A stretch of 63,291 nucleotides of DNA from an uncultured Eubacteriales bacterium (GTDB lineage: Bacteria; Bacillota; Clostridia; TANB77; CAG-508): assembly GCA_948443845.1 (NCBI GenBank), contig CAOJUE010000011.1:1-63291 (forward strand), written 5' to 3'. Shown piece after piece: positions 36,546 to 46,455 of this stretch. A program made the position numbers and the translations under genes. The number at the start of each line of letters is the position of its first letter. Position 1 is the stretch's first letter. The notes below the pieces were generated by a model. It was not told the origin of the DNA. It did no database searches and saw nothing but the letters and a program-made list of their open reading frames with translations.

Positions 36546-37100
36546 TTACTCATCTTCCAAATACTCCCCTGGTTCCACATTCACATCATAATCAATTTCC
36601 ACCTTGGTTACTTTTTCAGGCTTTGGCTCTTGAGTTTTTTCTTCGGATTGCTCTTGTTTTTCTTTTATTTTGATGTCCATATTTTTGTCAATTACAGTAT
36701 TGATTCTTTGCATTAAATCTGGAACATAATCAATTAACTTATCAATTGCAGAACTATGTTCGATTGGTAAAACTTTAATTGAATCTTGCATTACAACAAT
36801 AAACGCAACTGGGCTAATGCTTACGCCTGCACCACTTCCACCGCCAAACGGTAAACGATATTTTGCCTCTTCTTCTTTATCTTTTTTCTTATATTCATTC
36901 ACTGTTTCACTATGAAACTCGCTTCCCCCAGCAGCAAATCCAAAACATACTTTTGAAATGGGTATAATAACCATATTGTTCGTCGTCTCAATGGGTTCCC
37001 CAATAATTGTATTTACGTCAACCATATCTTTGATGCTGTTCATGGCACTTTTCATTAATCCTTCAATTGGATGTGTTTCATTCATATTTTCCACGCTCAC
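36546..37100 (-). CDS. ytfJ: GerW/YtfJ-family sporulation protein
   Basis: 184 residues from GTG 37100 (an internal GTG at 37094 or ATG 37085 is also possible). The central GEPIETTNNMVIIPISKVCFGFAAGGSEF and GGGSGAGVSISPVAFIVV blocks match GerW, a spore protein needed for germination in Bacillus. The C-terminus carries an extra charged tail (about 140-184) rich in Lys and Glu not usual in the family. A sporulation role is inferred. Confidence 0.8.
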   Translation of the reverse strand: MSVENMNETHPIEGLMKSAMNSIKDMVDVNTIIGEPIETTNNMVIIPISKVCFGFAAGGSEFHSETVNEYKKKDKEEEAKYRLPFGGGSGAGVSISPVAFIVVMQDSIKVLPIEHSSAIDKLIDYVPDLMQRINTVIDKNMDIKIKEKQEQSEEKTQEPKPEKVTKVEIDYDVNVEPGEYLEDE

Positions 37101-37169
37101 TTTCCTAAAAAAATCTTTTTTCGATGCAAAATTAGTATTTGCCCAAAATTAATTTTTATACCACATAAT

Positions 37170-37772
37170 CTAAATTTCGATAAGTTCATTTGGATTCCTA
37201 ACATGATTTTCTTGTTTTAATTTCTTTTGTTTTCTTACCAAAACAATAGCTTTCACAAGACAAAAAATAGACAAAGAAATCTGAAACGAACTTTTCAAAC
37301 TGAGTGCATTTTCATTATAAATTGGCGTAATTTGGTAATGATAATTTTTTAAATTGATGCTTTTTGCATTTTGTGCTGATAAAACACTAAAAAAAGTCGA
37401 GATTAAAGCCACTAAAAACGTTGTCAACATGACATCTTCGGTTCCAATTTGCATGGTAAAGTAAAATTCATCCAGTTTTATCTTCAGTGATTTTAAAATT
37501 TCAATTATGGAATTTTTTTTGAACATTTTCATACTTTCTTGAGCAATTTTTACACTTGGATAACCAAAATGAAAACCCAAAACTTGAATTCCATTTTCTT
37601 GAAAAGAAATACCAAATATTTTTATAAAGCCTAGCAAATAAACTCCCACATTTACATGAAATCTAATTTTCATTGAGTTTTTTTGTTTGGTTAGAGATTG
37701 GATATTTATTTTTAATTTTGAAGTCAAACATGCCAAAATGACAACAAAAAAAATACAAATCAATTGTCTCAT
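37170..37772 (-). CDS. DUF2953-like membrane protein
   Basis: 200 residues with an N-terminal helix (about 2-15), a middle hydrophobic stretch and a helix near residue 115-130 (DVMLTTFLVALISTFFSVL), then another hydrophobic segment. The YHYQITPIYNENALSLKSSF segment matches the DUF2953 group, found next to ytfJ in many Clostridia and thought to be sporulation-linked. It follows ytfJ with 69 bases between. Function is not known. Confidence 0.65.
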   Translation of the reverse strand: MRQLICIFFVVILACLTSKLKINIQSLTKQKNSMKIRFHVNVGVYLLGFIKIFGISFQENGIQVLGFHFGYPSVKIAQESMKMFKKNSIIEILKSLKIKLDEFYFTMQIGTEDVMLTTFLVALISTFFSVLSAQNAKSINLKNYHYQITPIYNENALSLKSSFQISLSIFCLVKAIVLVRKQKKLKQENHVRNPNELIEI

Positions 37773-37825
37773 TTATTTTCTCCTACTATTGATTGTATTT
37801 TTTTCCAATTTGAGTCAATTTATGC

Positions 37826-37864
37826 AAAAATCTCCACAACATAAAAAAATGTTGCGGAGATTTT
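37826..37864 (-). terminator. Intrinsic terminator of the 37919 gene
   Basis: AAAATCTCC-CAACAT/ATGTTG-GGAGATTTT hairpin with one internal mismatch, followed by T-rich sequence on the minus strand. Confidence 0.7.
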
Positions 37865-37918
37865 CTTATAACCTCCTTATTTCTGCTTTGACTTCTTCGA
37901 AAATTTCTTTCTCACAAA

Positions 37919-38446
37919 TTATTGGCCTAATTCCTCTTTTACCTCCTCCAAAATTCTTCTCAAAGAAACAAGCACTAAATTAGCCAAAAAATCCAATGCT
38001 ACTAACTCAGCCTGATTTTCTTCCCCTTTTTCTAATTGAGCTTTCATAGCTTTTAGTTGTTCAACAGAAATCTTGTCTTCAAGTGCTAAATAATGTATCT
38101 GCAAAAAAAATTCGCCAAAAAACTCGGACTGAATTTCAGGAATTGGAATTCCTTTTTCCAACAAAATATACTCTTGGCATCGAGTAGATACATTATTACA
38201 GATAAAAAAATCCAAACAAATTACGCTAATTTTATGAGTAGCCTTTATTAAATTGTCATACTTATGCAAAAGTGCAATTTGGGATTCCTCTGTCTCCAAA
38301 AGCAGAATTTCAGTTTCTTCTAATTCCGTTGGCTTACCAAAAACCTCTGTTACTGCTTGTTTGCCAAAGTTCTTTTCTAGTTCCCGTCTTTGTTTGGGAA
38401 TATAACTCCCTTTGGTCGTTTTTAAGCATGGATCGCACAAATTCAT
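37919..38446 (-). CDS. Unrecognised protein with an N-terminal CxxC
   Basis: 175 residues from ATG 38446 (MNLCDPCLKTTKG), eight bases after AAAGGA; a longer start at 38497 lacks a ribosome binding site. A CDPC pair lies at the N-terminus, followed by a basic stretch and then long amphipathic helices (about 60-175) with an acidic C-terminus. The Cys pair could bind zinc or be redox-active. No family is recognised. It has its own terminator. Confidence 0.55.
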   Translation of the reverse strand: MNLCDPCLKTTKGSYIPKQRRELEKNFGKQAVTEVFGKPTELEETEILLLETEESQIALLHKYDNLIKATHKISVICLDFFICNNVSTRCQEYILLEKGIPIPEIQSEFFGEFFLQIHYLALEDKISVEQLKAMKAQLEKGEENQAELVALDFLANLVLVSLRRILEEVKEELGQ

Positions 38447-38567
38447 ATTCCTCATCCTTTCTATTAACAAATTATTGTTTTCGTGTGCGCCTAACATTTT
38501 ATCTATTTGATTATACTATATTTTTACATAATTGTCAATTAGTGAATGAATTTATCCATTTTTCCAT

Positions 38568-38607
38568 AAAAAAGAGACTTTCTCTATTTAGAAAGTCCCT
38601 TTTTTTT
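38568..38607. terminator. Terminator of rny
   Basis: AAAGAGACTTTCT/AGAAAGTCCCTTT hairpin with flanking A and T runs; strongest in the minus direction. Confidence 0.75.
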
Positions 38608-40150
38608 ATTTGGCATAATCCACAACTCTTGATTCTCTTATGACATTGACTTTAATCGTACCCGGATATTCCATTTCATTTTCTACTTTTTTCGCAACTT
38701 CTCTTGCCATAATGACCATTTCACTATCCGAAACTTTTTCTGGTTTTACCACTAGTCTTACTTCACGACCAGCTTGAATCGCAAACGATTTTTCAACACC
38801 ATCAAAAGAATTCGCAATTTCTTCTAGTTTTTCCAATCGTTTGATATACGTCTCCAATGTTTCGCGTCTTGCACCTGGACGTGATGCCGAAATCGCATCA
38901 GCGGCTTGTACCAAAATAGCTTCTATCGTTTGAGGTTCTACATCTCCGTGGTGAGCTTGTACTGCATTAATCACAACATAATTTTCTTTGTATTTTTTCA
39001 AAACTTCCACACCAATTTCAACATGAGTTCCTTCCATATCGTGGTCTAATGCTTTTCCAATGTCATGCAATAATCCAGCACGTCTTGCGATTTTGGAATT
39101 GACCCCTAATTCATCAGCCATCATTCCTGCAAGATATGCAACTTCCATGGAATGATTAAATACATTTTGTCCATAACTGGTTCGGTATTTCAATTTTCCA
39201 ATAAGTTTGACTAAATCTGGATGCAAATTATTGACACCTGTTTCTAAAATCGCCCTTTCGCCTGCTTCTTTGATGGATGTCATAATTTCCTCTTTGGCTT
39301 TTTCCACCATTTCTTCGATTTTTGCTGGATGAATTCTTCCATCATCAATTAGTTTTTCCAAAGCAATTTTGGCAACTTCTCTTCTGAGTGGGTCAAAACC
39401 TGAAATGATAACGGCTTCTGGCGTATCGTCAATAATTAAGTCAATTCCTGTTAAATTTTCTAATGTTTTGATATTTCTACCTTCTCGACCAATAATTCTA
39501 CCTTTCATTTCGTCACTTGGCAGAGCCACAACTGATACGGTTGCTTCGGAAGTATGGTCAGCAGCACATTTTTGAATCGCACTTCCAATGATTTCTCTTG
39601 CATTTTTGTCTGCTTCTTCTTTGGCTTTCATTTCTAATTCTCTAATTTTGGCAGCCTTTTCTTGGGTGATTTCTTGTTCTAAGTTGTCCAATAAGACTTT
39701 TTTGGCTTGCTCTTGTGTCAATCCTGAAATTCGTTGCAATTCCTCCATTTTTTTGTCGTGAAGTCCTTCTACTTCTTGTCTTTTTTGCTCTGTTTCTGCC
39801 ATTTTTCTTTCCAATTCTTTTTCTTGCGAATCCAAAAGCATGACCTTTTTTTCAAAATTTTCCTCTTTTTGAATCAATCTTTTTTCCTGTGACTGAATGT
39901 CGCCTCTTCTTTCCTTAATCTCTTGATCTAATTCATTTCGAATTTGCAGAGCCTCTTCTTTGGCTCGAATTAATTCTTCTTTTCTCGCATTTTCGGCTTC
40001 TATTTTCACATTGTCCATAATTCGCTTTGCTTCTTTTTCTGCACTTTGAATTTTAGATTCTGCTGTTTTTTTTCTAATTTTTACACCCATCGGAATAAAA
40101 ACAACAGCTGAGACCAGAATCGTGGCAACAATAATTATAACAGTTTGCAT
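38606..40150 (-). CDS. rny: Ribonuclease Y
   Basis: 514 residues. The N-terminal membrane helix (about 3-22) is followed by a long coiled coil (about 25-185), a KH domain with [15 protein letters not shown] (about 218-232), and the HD domain with [16 protein letters not shown] (about 361-376) carrying the metal-binding HD pair. RNase Y starts mRNA decay at the membrane. Length is standard. It is transcribed away from the ring nuclease gene. Confidence 0.97.
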   Translation of the reverse strand: MQTVIIIVATILVSAVVFIPMGVKIRKKTAESKIQSAEKEAKRIMDNVKIEAENARKEELIRAKEEALQIRNELDQEIKERRGDIQSQEKRLIQKEENFEKKVMLLDSQEKELERKMAETEQKRQEVEGLHDKKMEELQRISGLTQEQAKKVLLDNLEQEITQEKAAKIRELEMKAKEEADKNAREIIGSAIQKCAADHTSEATVSVVALPSDEMKGRIIGREGRNIKTLENLTGIDLIIDDTPEAVIISGFDPLRREVAKIALEKLIDDGRIHPAKIEEMVEKAKEEIMTSIKEAGERAILETGVNNLHPDLVKLIGKLKYRTSYGQNVFNHSMEVAYLAGMMADELGVNSKIARRAGLLHDIGKALDHDMEGTHVEIGVEVLKKYKENYVVINAVQAHHGDVEPQTIEAILVQAADAISASRPGARRETLETYIKRLEKLEEIANSFDGVEKSFAIQAGREVRLVVKPEKVSDSEMVIMAREVAKKVENEMEYPGTIKVNVIRESRVVDYAK

Positions 40151-40379
40151 AACTATCTTACCTCTTTTCTATTAAATTTTCAATGTACAAATAAATTATT
40201 TATAAATCCATTCGCAATATATATATAATTTATATTGTAATTTTCCTACATACTATTTTATATGGTTATTGCAAAAGTGTCAAGTGTTTTTTGAAAACTT
40301 TCTCGATTTTTTCGCAAAACCACTAAAAAACGCCTATATTCTTCCAAAAACGCTTTATTTCCAATTTTCAGAAAATATA

Positions 40380-40408
40380 TTGACAAGTTACATAAAACAT
40401 GATATAAT
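40380..40408 (+). promoter_or_regulatory. Consensus promoter of the ring nuclease gene
   Basis: Perfect TTGACA, 17 bases, perfect TATAAT. Confidence 0.85.
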
Positions 40409-40414
40409 AAATAT

Positions 40415-40568
40415 AAGTAAAAGTTTTACTTTGAACATTGATAACTTTAATAATAAAGTTGTTAAGAATCAGCAATGCATCTTGGGTTGAAACGATATAT
40501 TATCCAAAGATGATTGAAAAACTGATTTAAAACAACTATTTTTAGCCGTAAAGGCAGGAGGAAAAACT
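40415..40568 (+). promoter_or_regulatory. Structured leader of the ring nuclease gene
   Basis: About 155 untranslated bases. AACTTTA-ATAA-TAAAGTT forms one hairpin (about 40445-40462); CATCTTGG and CC-AAAGATG form a second (about 40478-40514) with an A bulge. The ribosome binding site GGCAGGAGG follows. It could control translation of the gene. Confidence 0.45.
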
Positions 40569-40892
40569 ATGAAAACATTAGCATTATTAAACACATCTAT
40601 CATCACAGTAGAAGGAGAGTATTCTTTAACAGGAATTTCTCTGGAAGATGCAAAAAAATTGGCACAGGAAATGGAACTGGACAGTGCAATTGGGCATGCT
40701 AGCACAGCCCAAATTATGACAACTCTTTTAGGGGTTGATGTGCCTGTAAATCGGCAGATGTTTGCCCAACAAGTTGGGCAGCAGGCTTTAGTTTTCAAGC
40801 TTAATGGTAGGCCTGAAGAAGGCAAGATCCTGACGGCTGAAGAGATTGAAGCAATCGGATACAAATGGCAACTGCTTGTCCGTAAGGCTTAA
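40569..40892 (+). CDS. AcrIII-1 (DUF1874)-type cyclic-oligoadenylate ring nuclease
   Basis: 107 residues of the DUF1874 family, whose viral members (AcrIII-1) cleave cA4 made by type III CRISPR systems and so act as anti-CRISPRs; bacterial members (Crn2) also occur. Family residues are present: His of SAIGHASTAQ (43), Arg of VPVNRQMF (62), Arg and Glu of NGRPEEGK (81, 84). It has a perfect promoter and a structured leader, and no CRISPR genes are nearby. Arg 62 is encoded by CGG in the normal frame; the shift used elsewhere in this window would truncate the protein to about 74 residues. Probably acquired from a phage or mobile element. Confidence 0.8.
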   Translation: MKTLALLNTSIITVEGEYSLTGISLEDAKKLAQEMELDSAIGHASTAQIMTTLLGVDVPVNRQMFAQQVGQQALVFKLNGRPEEGKILTAEEIEAIGYKWQLLVRKA

Positions 40893-40913
40893 TCTTGGCT
40901 AATAGTTGGCAAA

Positions 40914-40951
40914 AAGGCAGAAATTCCACGATTGTGGAATCTGCCTTTTTT
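40914..40951. terminator. Terminator between the ring nuclease gene and sigE
   Basis: AAAGGCAG-ATTCCAC/GTGGAAT-CTGCCTTT hairpin with T-runs in both directions, so it can serve both convergent genes. Confidence 0.8.
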
Positions 40952-40956
40952 GTTTT

Positions 40957-41691
40957 TTATCCCGTCTTACTCAAAATCTCCTTCCTCATCTTCTTCATAA
41001 TCTTCTTCTCCAAGCGCGAAATATAACTCTGCGAAATTCCCATCATATCTGCGACCTCTTTTTGCGTTTTTTCCTTGCCTTCCCCTTCAATTCCGAAACG
41101 AAGTTTCATGATATCTTTTTCGCGATTGTTCAAATGTTCAATCGCAATTTTTAGCAATTTTTTGTCGACTTCCTCTTCGATTCGTTTGGAAGTCACATTA
41201 TCCTCTGTCCCTAAAATATCGGATAGCAGCAATTCATTGCCATCACTGTCTTTGTTCAAAGGCTCATCAATGGAAATTTCAGATTTAATTTTGGTTGTAC
41301 GCCTTAGTTGCATCAAAATTTCATTTTCAATGCAACGCGAAGCATACGTTGCTAATTTGATATTTTTCCCTGTTTTAAACGTATTAATGGCTTTCATGAG
41401 CCCAATCGTGCCAATGGAAATCAAATCCTCCAAATCCATGCCCGTATTTTCAAACTTTTTGGCGATATACACCACCAGTCTTAAATTTCGCTCCACCAAA
41501 ATTTTCTTGGACTCGCTATCATTTTCGTCCAACTTTTGGAGCAATTTTTCCTCCTCCAAAACATCCAATGGTGGTGGCAACGTCTGACTTCCATTGATGT
41601 AAAACACAGGAAATTTCTCGATTTTTTCCCTGTCAAAATACTTTTTAAAGATTCCCCAGATTTTTGATTTGATTTTTTGTAAAAAATTCAT
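40957..41691 (-). CDS. sigE: Sporulation sigma factor SigE
   Basis: 244 residues with an N-terminal pro-sequence (about 1-28), which SpoIIGA cleaves. Region 2 has [32 protein letters not shown] (read as [15 protein letters not shown] and [16 protein letters not shown]) and region 4 ends [23 protein letters not shown], a sigma-70 HTH. SigE is the early mother-cell factor. It lies directly after spoIIGA, the usual order, confirming a spore former. Confidence 0.93.
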   Translation of the reverse strand: MNFLQKIKSKIWGIFKKYFDREKIEKFPVFYINGSQTLPPPLDVLEEEKLLQKLDENDSESKKILVERNLRLVVYIAKKFENTGMDLEDLISIGTIGLMKAINTFKTGKNIKLATYASRCIENEILMQLRRTTKIKSEISIDEPLNKDSDGNELLLSDILGTEDNVTSKRIEEEVDKKLLKIAIEHLNNREKDIMKLRFGIEGEGKEKTQKEVADMMGISQSYISRLEKKIMKKMRKEILSKTG

Positions 41692-41713
41692 GTTATTCCC
41701 TCCTTTTAAAAAT

Positions 41714-42646
41714 TTATCGAATCCAATTTTCTTCTTTTAGCGTTTTTTTGTTATTCAAAATATCAAGTCCTATCAAACTTGTATACAAATTTGATTTGCA
41801 AAGTTTGCCATTATAAATTCCAATCATTACGTCATCGCGAACACACTCCTCCTCATCCAAAATTTTGATATAATCTGGTTTAAAACCAATGAGCAACCCA
41901 TTTTCATTTCCGAGCGACGAAAACGGAATCACTTTTAATTTATACGCATAAATATCATCCCTGGAACCTAGCCATTTTCCTTGAATAATATCATCAATAT
42001 GGTCCAAAATATCATCTGAAATAATGGTACGTAAACTATTTTTTTCGACAATGATGACATCGGTTTGGCTGATGGGCTCTTTGAGCAGATTTCCTGTATC
42101 AATCATAGTTTTGAGCCTTTGATATTTGCCTTTATAAAAAATTTCTAAATCACAGAGCATGGATTTGGTTCTCATGCGGTCTCTTATTAAATAGGAAACC
42201 ACGCTAATGACAATCGCGCCTAAAATCCCGCCAATAATTGTTACTTTCACGGGATATGTCCCCACAAGCAAGCCATTTTCAAAAACCACATTGGCAGGAT
42301 TTATCAAAAACAGTAACATAAACGATATTCCACCAAAGGTAAACGACACCAAATAAAACAAAATCAGTTGCTTAAAAATGACTTTCAGTTTACGACTTTC
42401 AAACCCAATCAGCACAATCATCACAGAAATCAAAAATTTGACGAGCAAACTTTCGAGATTTCCCAAATTCCACAAATAATTCAAAATGCTATACAGTCCC
42501 GCAATCAAACTTGCCACGCCGATTTTCCAATACTTCACTTTTGATTTGCTAATAATCGCAGTTGAAAACAGAATGATATAATTCATGATAAAATTTTCTA
42601 ATAGCACAATATCTAAGTATATTTTCAAGACTTTAAATCCTTTCAC
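41714..42646 (-). CDS. spoIIGA: Sporulation protease SpoIIGA (pro-SigE processing)
   Basis: 310 residues. Five predicted membrane helices in the first 150 residues, then a cytoplasmic aspartic protease domain with the [12 protein letters not shown] motif carrying the catalytic Asp (about 184), and late [20 protein letters not shown]. It cleaves the SigE pro-sequence. Located between ftsZ and sigE as in other spore formers. No in-frame CGG. Confidence 0.92.
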   Translation of the reverse strand: MKGFKVLKIYLDIVLLENFIMNYIILFSTAIISKSKVKYWKIGVASLIAGLYSILNYLWNLGNLESLLVKFLISVMIVLIGFESRKLKVIFKQLILFYLVSFTFGGISFMLLFLINPANVVFENGLLVGTYPVKVTIIGGILGAIVISVVSYLIRDRMRTKSMLCDLEIFYKGKYQRLKTMIDTGNLLKEPISQTDVIIVEKNSLRTIISDDILDHIDDIIQGKWLGSRDDIYAYKLKVIPFSSLGNENGLLIGFKPDYIKILDEEECVRDDVMIGIYNGKLCKSNLYTSLIGLDILNNKKTLKEENWIR

Positions 42647-42709
42647 TTTTGTTCTTCGCCTTTATCTTAACACATTTTTTTTGCAAAGTTTGTCACTTTA
42701 TAGGCGCGA

Positions 42710-42748
42710 AAAAAAGAAATAATCTACAAAAATAGACTATTTCTTTTT
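42710..42748 (-). terminator. Hairpin between ftsZ and spoIIGA
   Basis: AAAGAAATA-TCTA/TAGA-TATTTCTTT hairpin, followed on the minus strand by a weaker T-run. It may end the ftsAZ transcript. Confidence 0.6.
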
Positions 42749-42793
42749 GGATATGCTATAAAATTATAAAATTTGCTATGTAGTTACAAAATC

Positions 42794-43928
42794 TTATTTA
42801 TTTCCTAACCCTTTATTTTTTCTTAAAAAAGTAGGAATATCTAATTCGTTGGAATTATTTTCGTTACTTGAAACAGAAGATGTGCTTCCGTGTATTTCTC
42901 TTTTTCCATGCTTCTGCTACGATATTGTCGTAATTTTGTGTGACATTTTTTCGTTCTTCTTCTTTTTCAAAACCAGTCGCAATAACCGTGATTTGGATTT
43001 CGTCACCTAAACTATCATCGGTTACCGTACCAAAGATGATATTAGCTTCTGGATCAGCATTGCGTTGCACTAATTCGGCTGCTGTATTGGCCTCGTGTAA
43101 TCCAATATCTGAACCACCTGTGATGTTGATAATGACACCTTTTGCTCCTTCGATTGAAGTTTCTAATAATGGACTTTGAATGGCTTGCTTAGCAGCATCT
43201 TCTGCTCTATTTTCTCCACCAGCTCTACCAATTCCCATATGTGCCATACCTTGGTTTAACATGATGGTTTTTACATCTGCAAAATCTAAGTTGATTAATC
43301 CAGGAACTGCGATTAAATCAGATATACCTTGTACACCTTGTCTTAGCACATCATCCGCCATTCTGAAGGCTTCTACAATGGAGGTTTTTCGGTCAATGAC
43401 TTGTAATAATTTATCGTTTGGAATTACAACTAAGGTATCCACTCGACCTTTTAAAGAGGCAACGCCACGTTCTGCTTGGGCTAATCTTTTTTTGCCTTCA
43501 AAGGTAAATGGTTTAGTAACCACACCAATTGTCAAAATTCCCAATTCTTTTGCAGTTGCAGCAACGATCGGAGCCGCTCCAGTACCTGTTCCACCACCCA
43601 TTCCGGCAGTAACAAATACCATATCTGCGCCTTTCAATACTTCTGCAATTTCAGCACGACTTTCTTCTGCTGCCTGTGTTCCAATATCTGGATTGGCACC
43701 AGCACCTAAGCCTCTGGTTAGTTTTTCTCCAATTTGAATTTTGGAGCTTGCTTTTGACAAATTAAGGGCTTGTCTGTCGGTGTTGACAGAAATGAATTCC
43801 ACATTTTTAATGCCAGCTTCAATCATTCGATTGACCGCATTATTTCCTGCTCCTCCTACACCAATTACTTTAATTGTTGCCGTTCCGTCCATCATGTAAT
43901 TTAACTCTTCATTATTATCCATTATCAT
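42794..43928 (-). CDS. ftsZ: Cell division GTPase FtsZ; the C-terminal tail requires a +1 shift at CGG
   Basis: 377 residues if recoded. The GTPase core is intact: [23 protein letters not shown] (about 108-117), and the T7 loop [11 protein letters not shown]. After residue 346 (WKKRNT) the zero frame meets CGG at 42890-42888 and ends seven codons later as KHIFCFK. Skipping one base and reading GGA gives a linker and then [10 protein letters not shown], the conserved C-terminal peptide that binds FtsA, SepF or other membrane tethers. Without the shift the core can polymerise but not attach, so this essential protein strongly argues for efficient recoding. Follows ftsA. Confidence 0.95.
42888..42890 (-). 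other. +1 recoding site: ACA CGG A (ftsZ)
   Basis: In-frame CGG at codon 347. Reading GGA restores the tail ending in [10 protein letters not shown]. Confidence 0.93.
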
Positions 43929-43972
43929 AAGGTATATCCTCCTTCTTTCTATTTAAAAACCTTATTTTTTAT

Positions 43973-45205
43973 TTATGAATAGAAAAAATCTTTTATTTTT
44001 TCTAAAATAACTTTTCCCAAACTTTTCTCTTTTTTGGCTCCAATACTACTCGAAACTGTTTTTGCATACGGCCTTGCGGCAATATAGCGAACCAAAGCAT
44101 AACTGACTCGGCTATTCGATTTTACTGTATTCATCAGCCTTCCTGTTGAGATTTTAACAGGAATATTGAGAATAATTTTTCCTGCCATGTCACTTTTATT
44201 GATATTCGTAATTCCTTCGCCTGTTAAAATGACATTGTTAATATTGGTTTTTGCCCCATGTACTGTGATATCTTTGTTGACCAAAGTAAAAATTTCCTCA
44301 ATTCTTGCTTCAATAATTTCCACCAGTTCGGAACTTTTGATCGTTTTATTCTTATTTTCGATATCTTTACAGGTATTTAAAACAATATTGTTGTCGTTGT
44401 CAATAAAGGATTTGAGAGCCAGTCCATATTGTCGTTTTAATTTATCCGCTTCTTCGGTTGAAATTCCTAATACATAGGAAATATCACTTGTAATATTATC
44501 TCCGCCAAGTGCAATGGTGTTTGTATAAATAAAGGAAGAACCATTAAATATACCAATTTCGGTATTTCCTGCACCAATATCGAGTGTCATGACATTGTCA
44601 TTTAATTCATTGGTATCTAGGACCAAGTTTCGCTCTGCTAATGCAGTTGGTACAACTCCATCCATCTCAATTCCTGCTCTTTTAAAGATCGAAGTCAATT
44701 GTTTCATATATTCTTTATCAGCTAATATCACTTGTGCTGTTAAAGTGAAATTTGAACTAAACTTACCAACAGGATCGGTGGTCGGTTTGCCGTCTTCTAG
44801 TATGAACTTATCTGGTACTATATCAATTAGCACTTTATCTTCTGGGATTTCAATATCTCTTACTTGTATGATTGCTGAAGCAATATCTTTGACAGATATG
44901 CCAGCAATTTTATCTTTTGCTTCTTTGACGATACTGTTTTGTACAATTGTTATATACTTACCTGGTATGGTTGTGTAAGCCGAATTGACTGTTAAATTCG
45001 AGATTTCTTCCACTTCTTTAATGGTTTTTGCAATCGCGATACTTAAGGTTTCTTCGTCTACAATGACACCTTTTTGTATGGCAGAGCATTTACTCGTCGT
45101 GCTACAAATAATCTCAATTTGGTTGAAATTATTAACTTCGCCCACAAATGTACTTACCTTAGAGGTTCCAATATCGACACCAACAATTATATCCCCTATT
45201 GCCAA
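43973..45205 (-). CDS. ftsA: Cell division protein FtsA
   Basis: 410 residues of the actin fold. Phosphate loop VGVDIGTSKV (about 9-18), the family domain 1C, LDIGAGNTEIGIF (about 208-220) and VILTGEG near the C-terminal half are seen. The C-terminus ends in a basic amphipathic helix (KVILEKIKDFFYS) that binds the membrane. FtsA tethers FtsZ through its C-terminal peptide, which here depends on recoding of ftsZ. It has its own promoter at 45259-45287. Confidence 0.95.
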   Translation of the reverse strand: MAIGDIIVGVDIGTSKVSTFVGEVNNFNQIEIICSTTSKCSAIQKGVIVDEETLSIAIAKTIKEVEEISNLTVNSAYTTIPGKYITIVQNSIVKEAKDKIAGISVKDIASAIIQVRDIEIPEDKVLIDIVPDKFILEDGKPTTDPVGKFSSNFTLTAQVILADKEYMKQLTSIFKRAGIEMDGVVPTALAERNLVLDTNELNDNVMTLDIGAGNTEIGIFNGSSFIYTNTIALGGDNITSDISYVLGISTEEADKLKRQYGLALKSFIDNDNNIVLNTCKDIENKNKTIKSSELVEIIEARIEEIFTLVNKDITVHGAKTNINNVILTGEGITNINKSDMAGKIILNIPVKISTGRLMNTVKSNSRVSYALVRYIAARPYAKTVSSSIGAKKEKSLGKVILEKIKDFFYS

Positions 45206-45258
45206 GTCACAATTCCTCCATTTTCAATTTATACTCTTTATTTAAAATCGGTAGTCTT

Positions 45259-45287
45259 AGAATATTACATTTTTAAAAAAAAGTCAA
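45259..45287 (-). promoter_or_regulatory. Promoter upstream of ftsA
   Basis: TTGACT, 17 bases, TATTCT. Confidence 0.55.
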
Positions 45288-45375
45288 GATTTATTGAAAT
45301 ATTTTTGTAATAAAATTGTAATATTTTTGTTACAAAACTTGTGTGCTAGTATTGACAAGTTTTTGTCGTCTTGAC

Positions 45376-45747
45376 TTATTTTTTTTCATTCCATTTTGCT
45401 TGAAATTGATTGGTCCATTTCTCAATATAGTATCTTCGAATAATGCCTAAATTATTAAACATTCTCCAAACAAATACAAAAATTGCGGCTAAATAAATAT
45501 CCACATTCAATTTTTCTCCCAAATAGGTCAATAACATCGATAAAATTGCATTTCCAAAAAAACCAGATAAAAATATTTTTAAATCAAAATTTTTATTGAT
45601 AACAGAAGCAATTCCACCAAATACTGTATCTAACGCCGCAATAATGGCAATCGACAAATAAATCGAATAGGTATATGGAATAATCGGTGCATTCATTCCA
45701 ATTAGTGCTCCTATAATACAGCCTATTACAATTGAAATATAAATCAT
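45376..45747 (-). CDS. sbp: Small basic protein Sbp (DUF1290)
   Basis: 123 residues, nearly all membrane-embedded, with three or four hydrophobic helices and a basic C-terminal tail (RRYYIEKWTNQF). This small family lies in division clusters of Firmicutes between DUF881 genes and ftsA/ftsZ. Its start overlaps the end of the preceding DUF881 gene by four bases, but only in the recoded frame of that gene, which supports the recoding. Function unknown. Confidence 0.85.
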   Translation of the reverse strand: MIYISIVIGCIIGALIGMNAPIIPYTYSIYLSIAIIAALDTVFGGIASVINKNFDLKIFLSGFFGNAILSMLLTYLGEKLNVDIYLAAIFVFVWRMFNNLGIIRRYYIEKWTNQFQAKWNEKK

Positions 45748-46455
45748 TTTTTCTCCTCCTCTACTTTTTTCATATAATTCATTTTCATTTTTCCCTCATA
45801 TTTAGGAATGATGATATTGGTTTGAATTTCGTAGCTGACTTTTTTTCCGTTCTGTTTTTCTTTGATCTAAATAGCCATTTTTGATGGTAATCGCACTTTC
45901 CAAATATTTCATCTCCCCAATCGCTTTGATGGTATAAGGTCCTGAAATTCGTTTGCTATTAATTAGAAAAATTTCGCTTGTTGGCAAGGCTATATCTGTC
46001 TTAAAAACTACTCTTTCATCATTAACGGAAATGGCTTCTGCTCCTGCTAATCTCAATTCATTGATTAAACTAATTAAATCAAAACGATCCACTTTTTCTT
46101 CGCCATTTTCCAAAGTTATCATAATTCCTTCGCCTTGGACATCGGTATAACCCAATGTTTTTTGTGATTCGATTAATTCTTGTCTTAATAATTCAGTTGC
46201 ATTTTGCTCTGATGAAATCTGGGTTTGATATTCGGTTATTTTTTGTTTGGTGTCTCCCATTTTCGTTTCGGCTTCTTCGTATTTGGATTTCCAAGAAGCA
46301 AGTTCCGCACGCAGTTCGGCTTCTCTCATGGTTTCAAGGGCAACAATATCGGTATATTCGATTGTTTTAAATTGAGTAAACATGACCATGGTTAAAATTA
46401 GTGCTGCACACCCAATGGATATACTTAAAATTATTTTCTCTTTCAAACTTCTCAC
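45744..46455 (-). CDS. DUF881 protein 2, needing a +1 shift at CGG
   Basis: 236 residues if recoded. Start GTG 46455 with GAGG overlap, then a membrane helix (about 8-26), a coiled coil and the DUF881 domain with EAISVNDERVV. At 45849 the zero frame meets CGG and ends NQYHHS, out of family pattern. Skipping one base gives GKKVSYEIQTNIIIPKYEG, the expected DUF881 C-terminus, also present in its paralogue. The recoded stop overlaps the sbp start by ATGA, a normal coupling. DUF881 proteins belong to the division cluster. Confidence 0.88.
45847..45849 (-). other. +1 recoding site: GAA CGG A (DUF881 protein 2)
   Basis: In-frame CGG at codon 203. GGA resumes a frame ending with the family motif IPKYEG. 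Confidence 0.88.
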
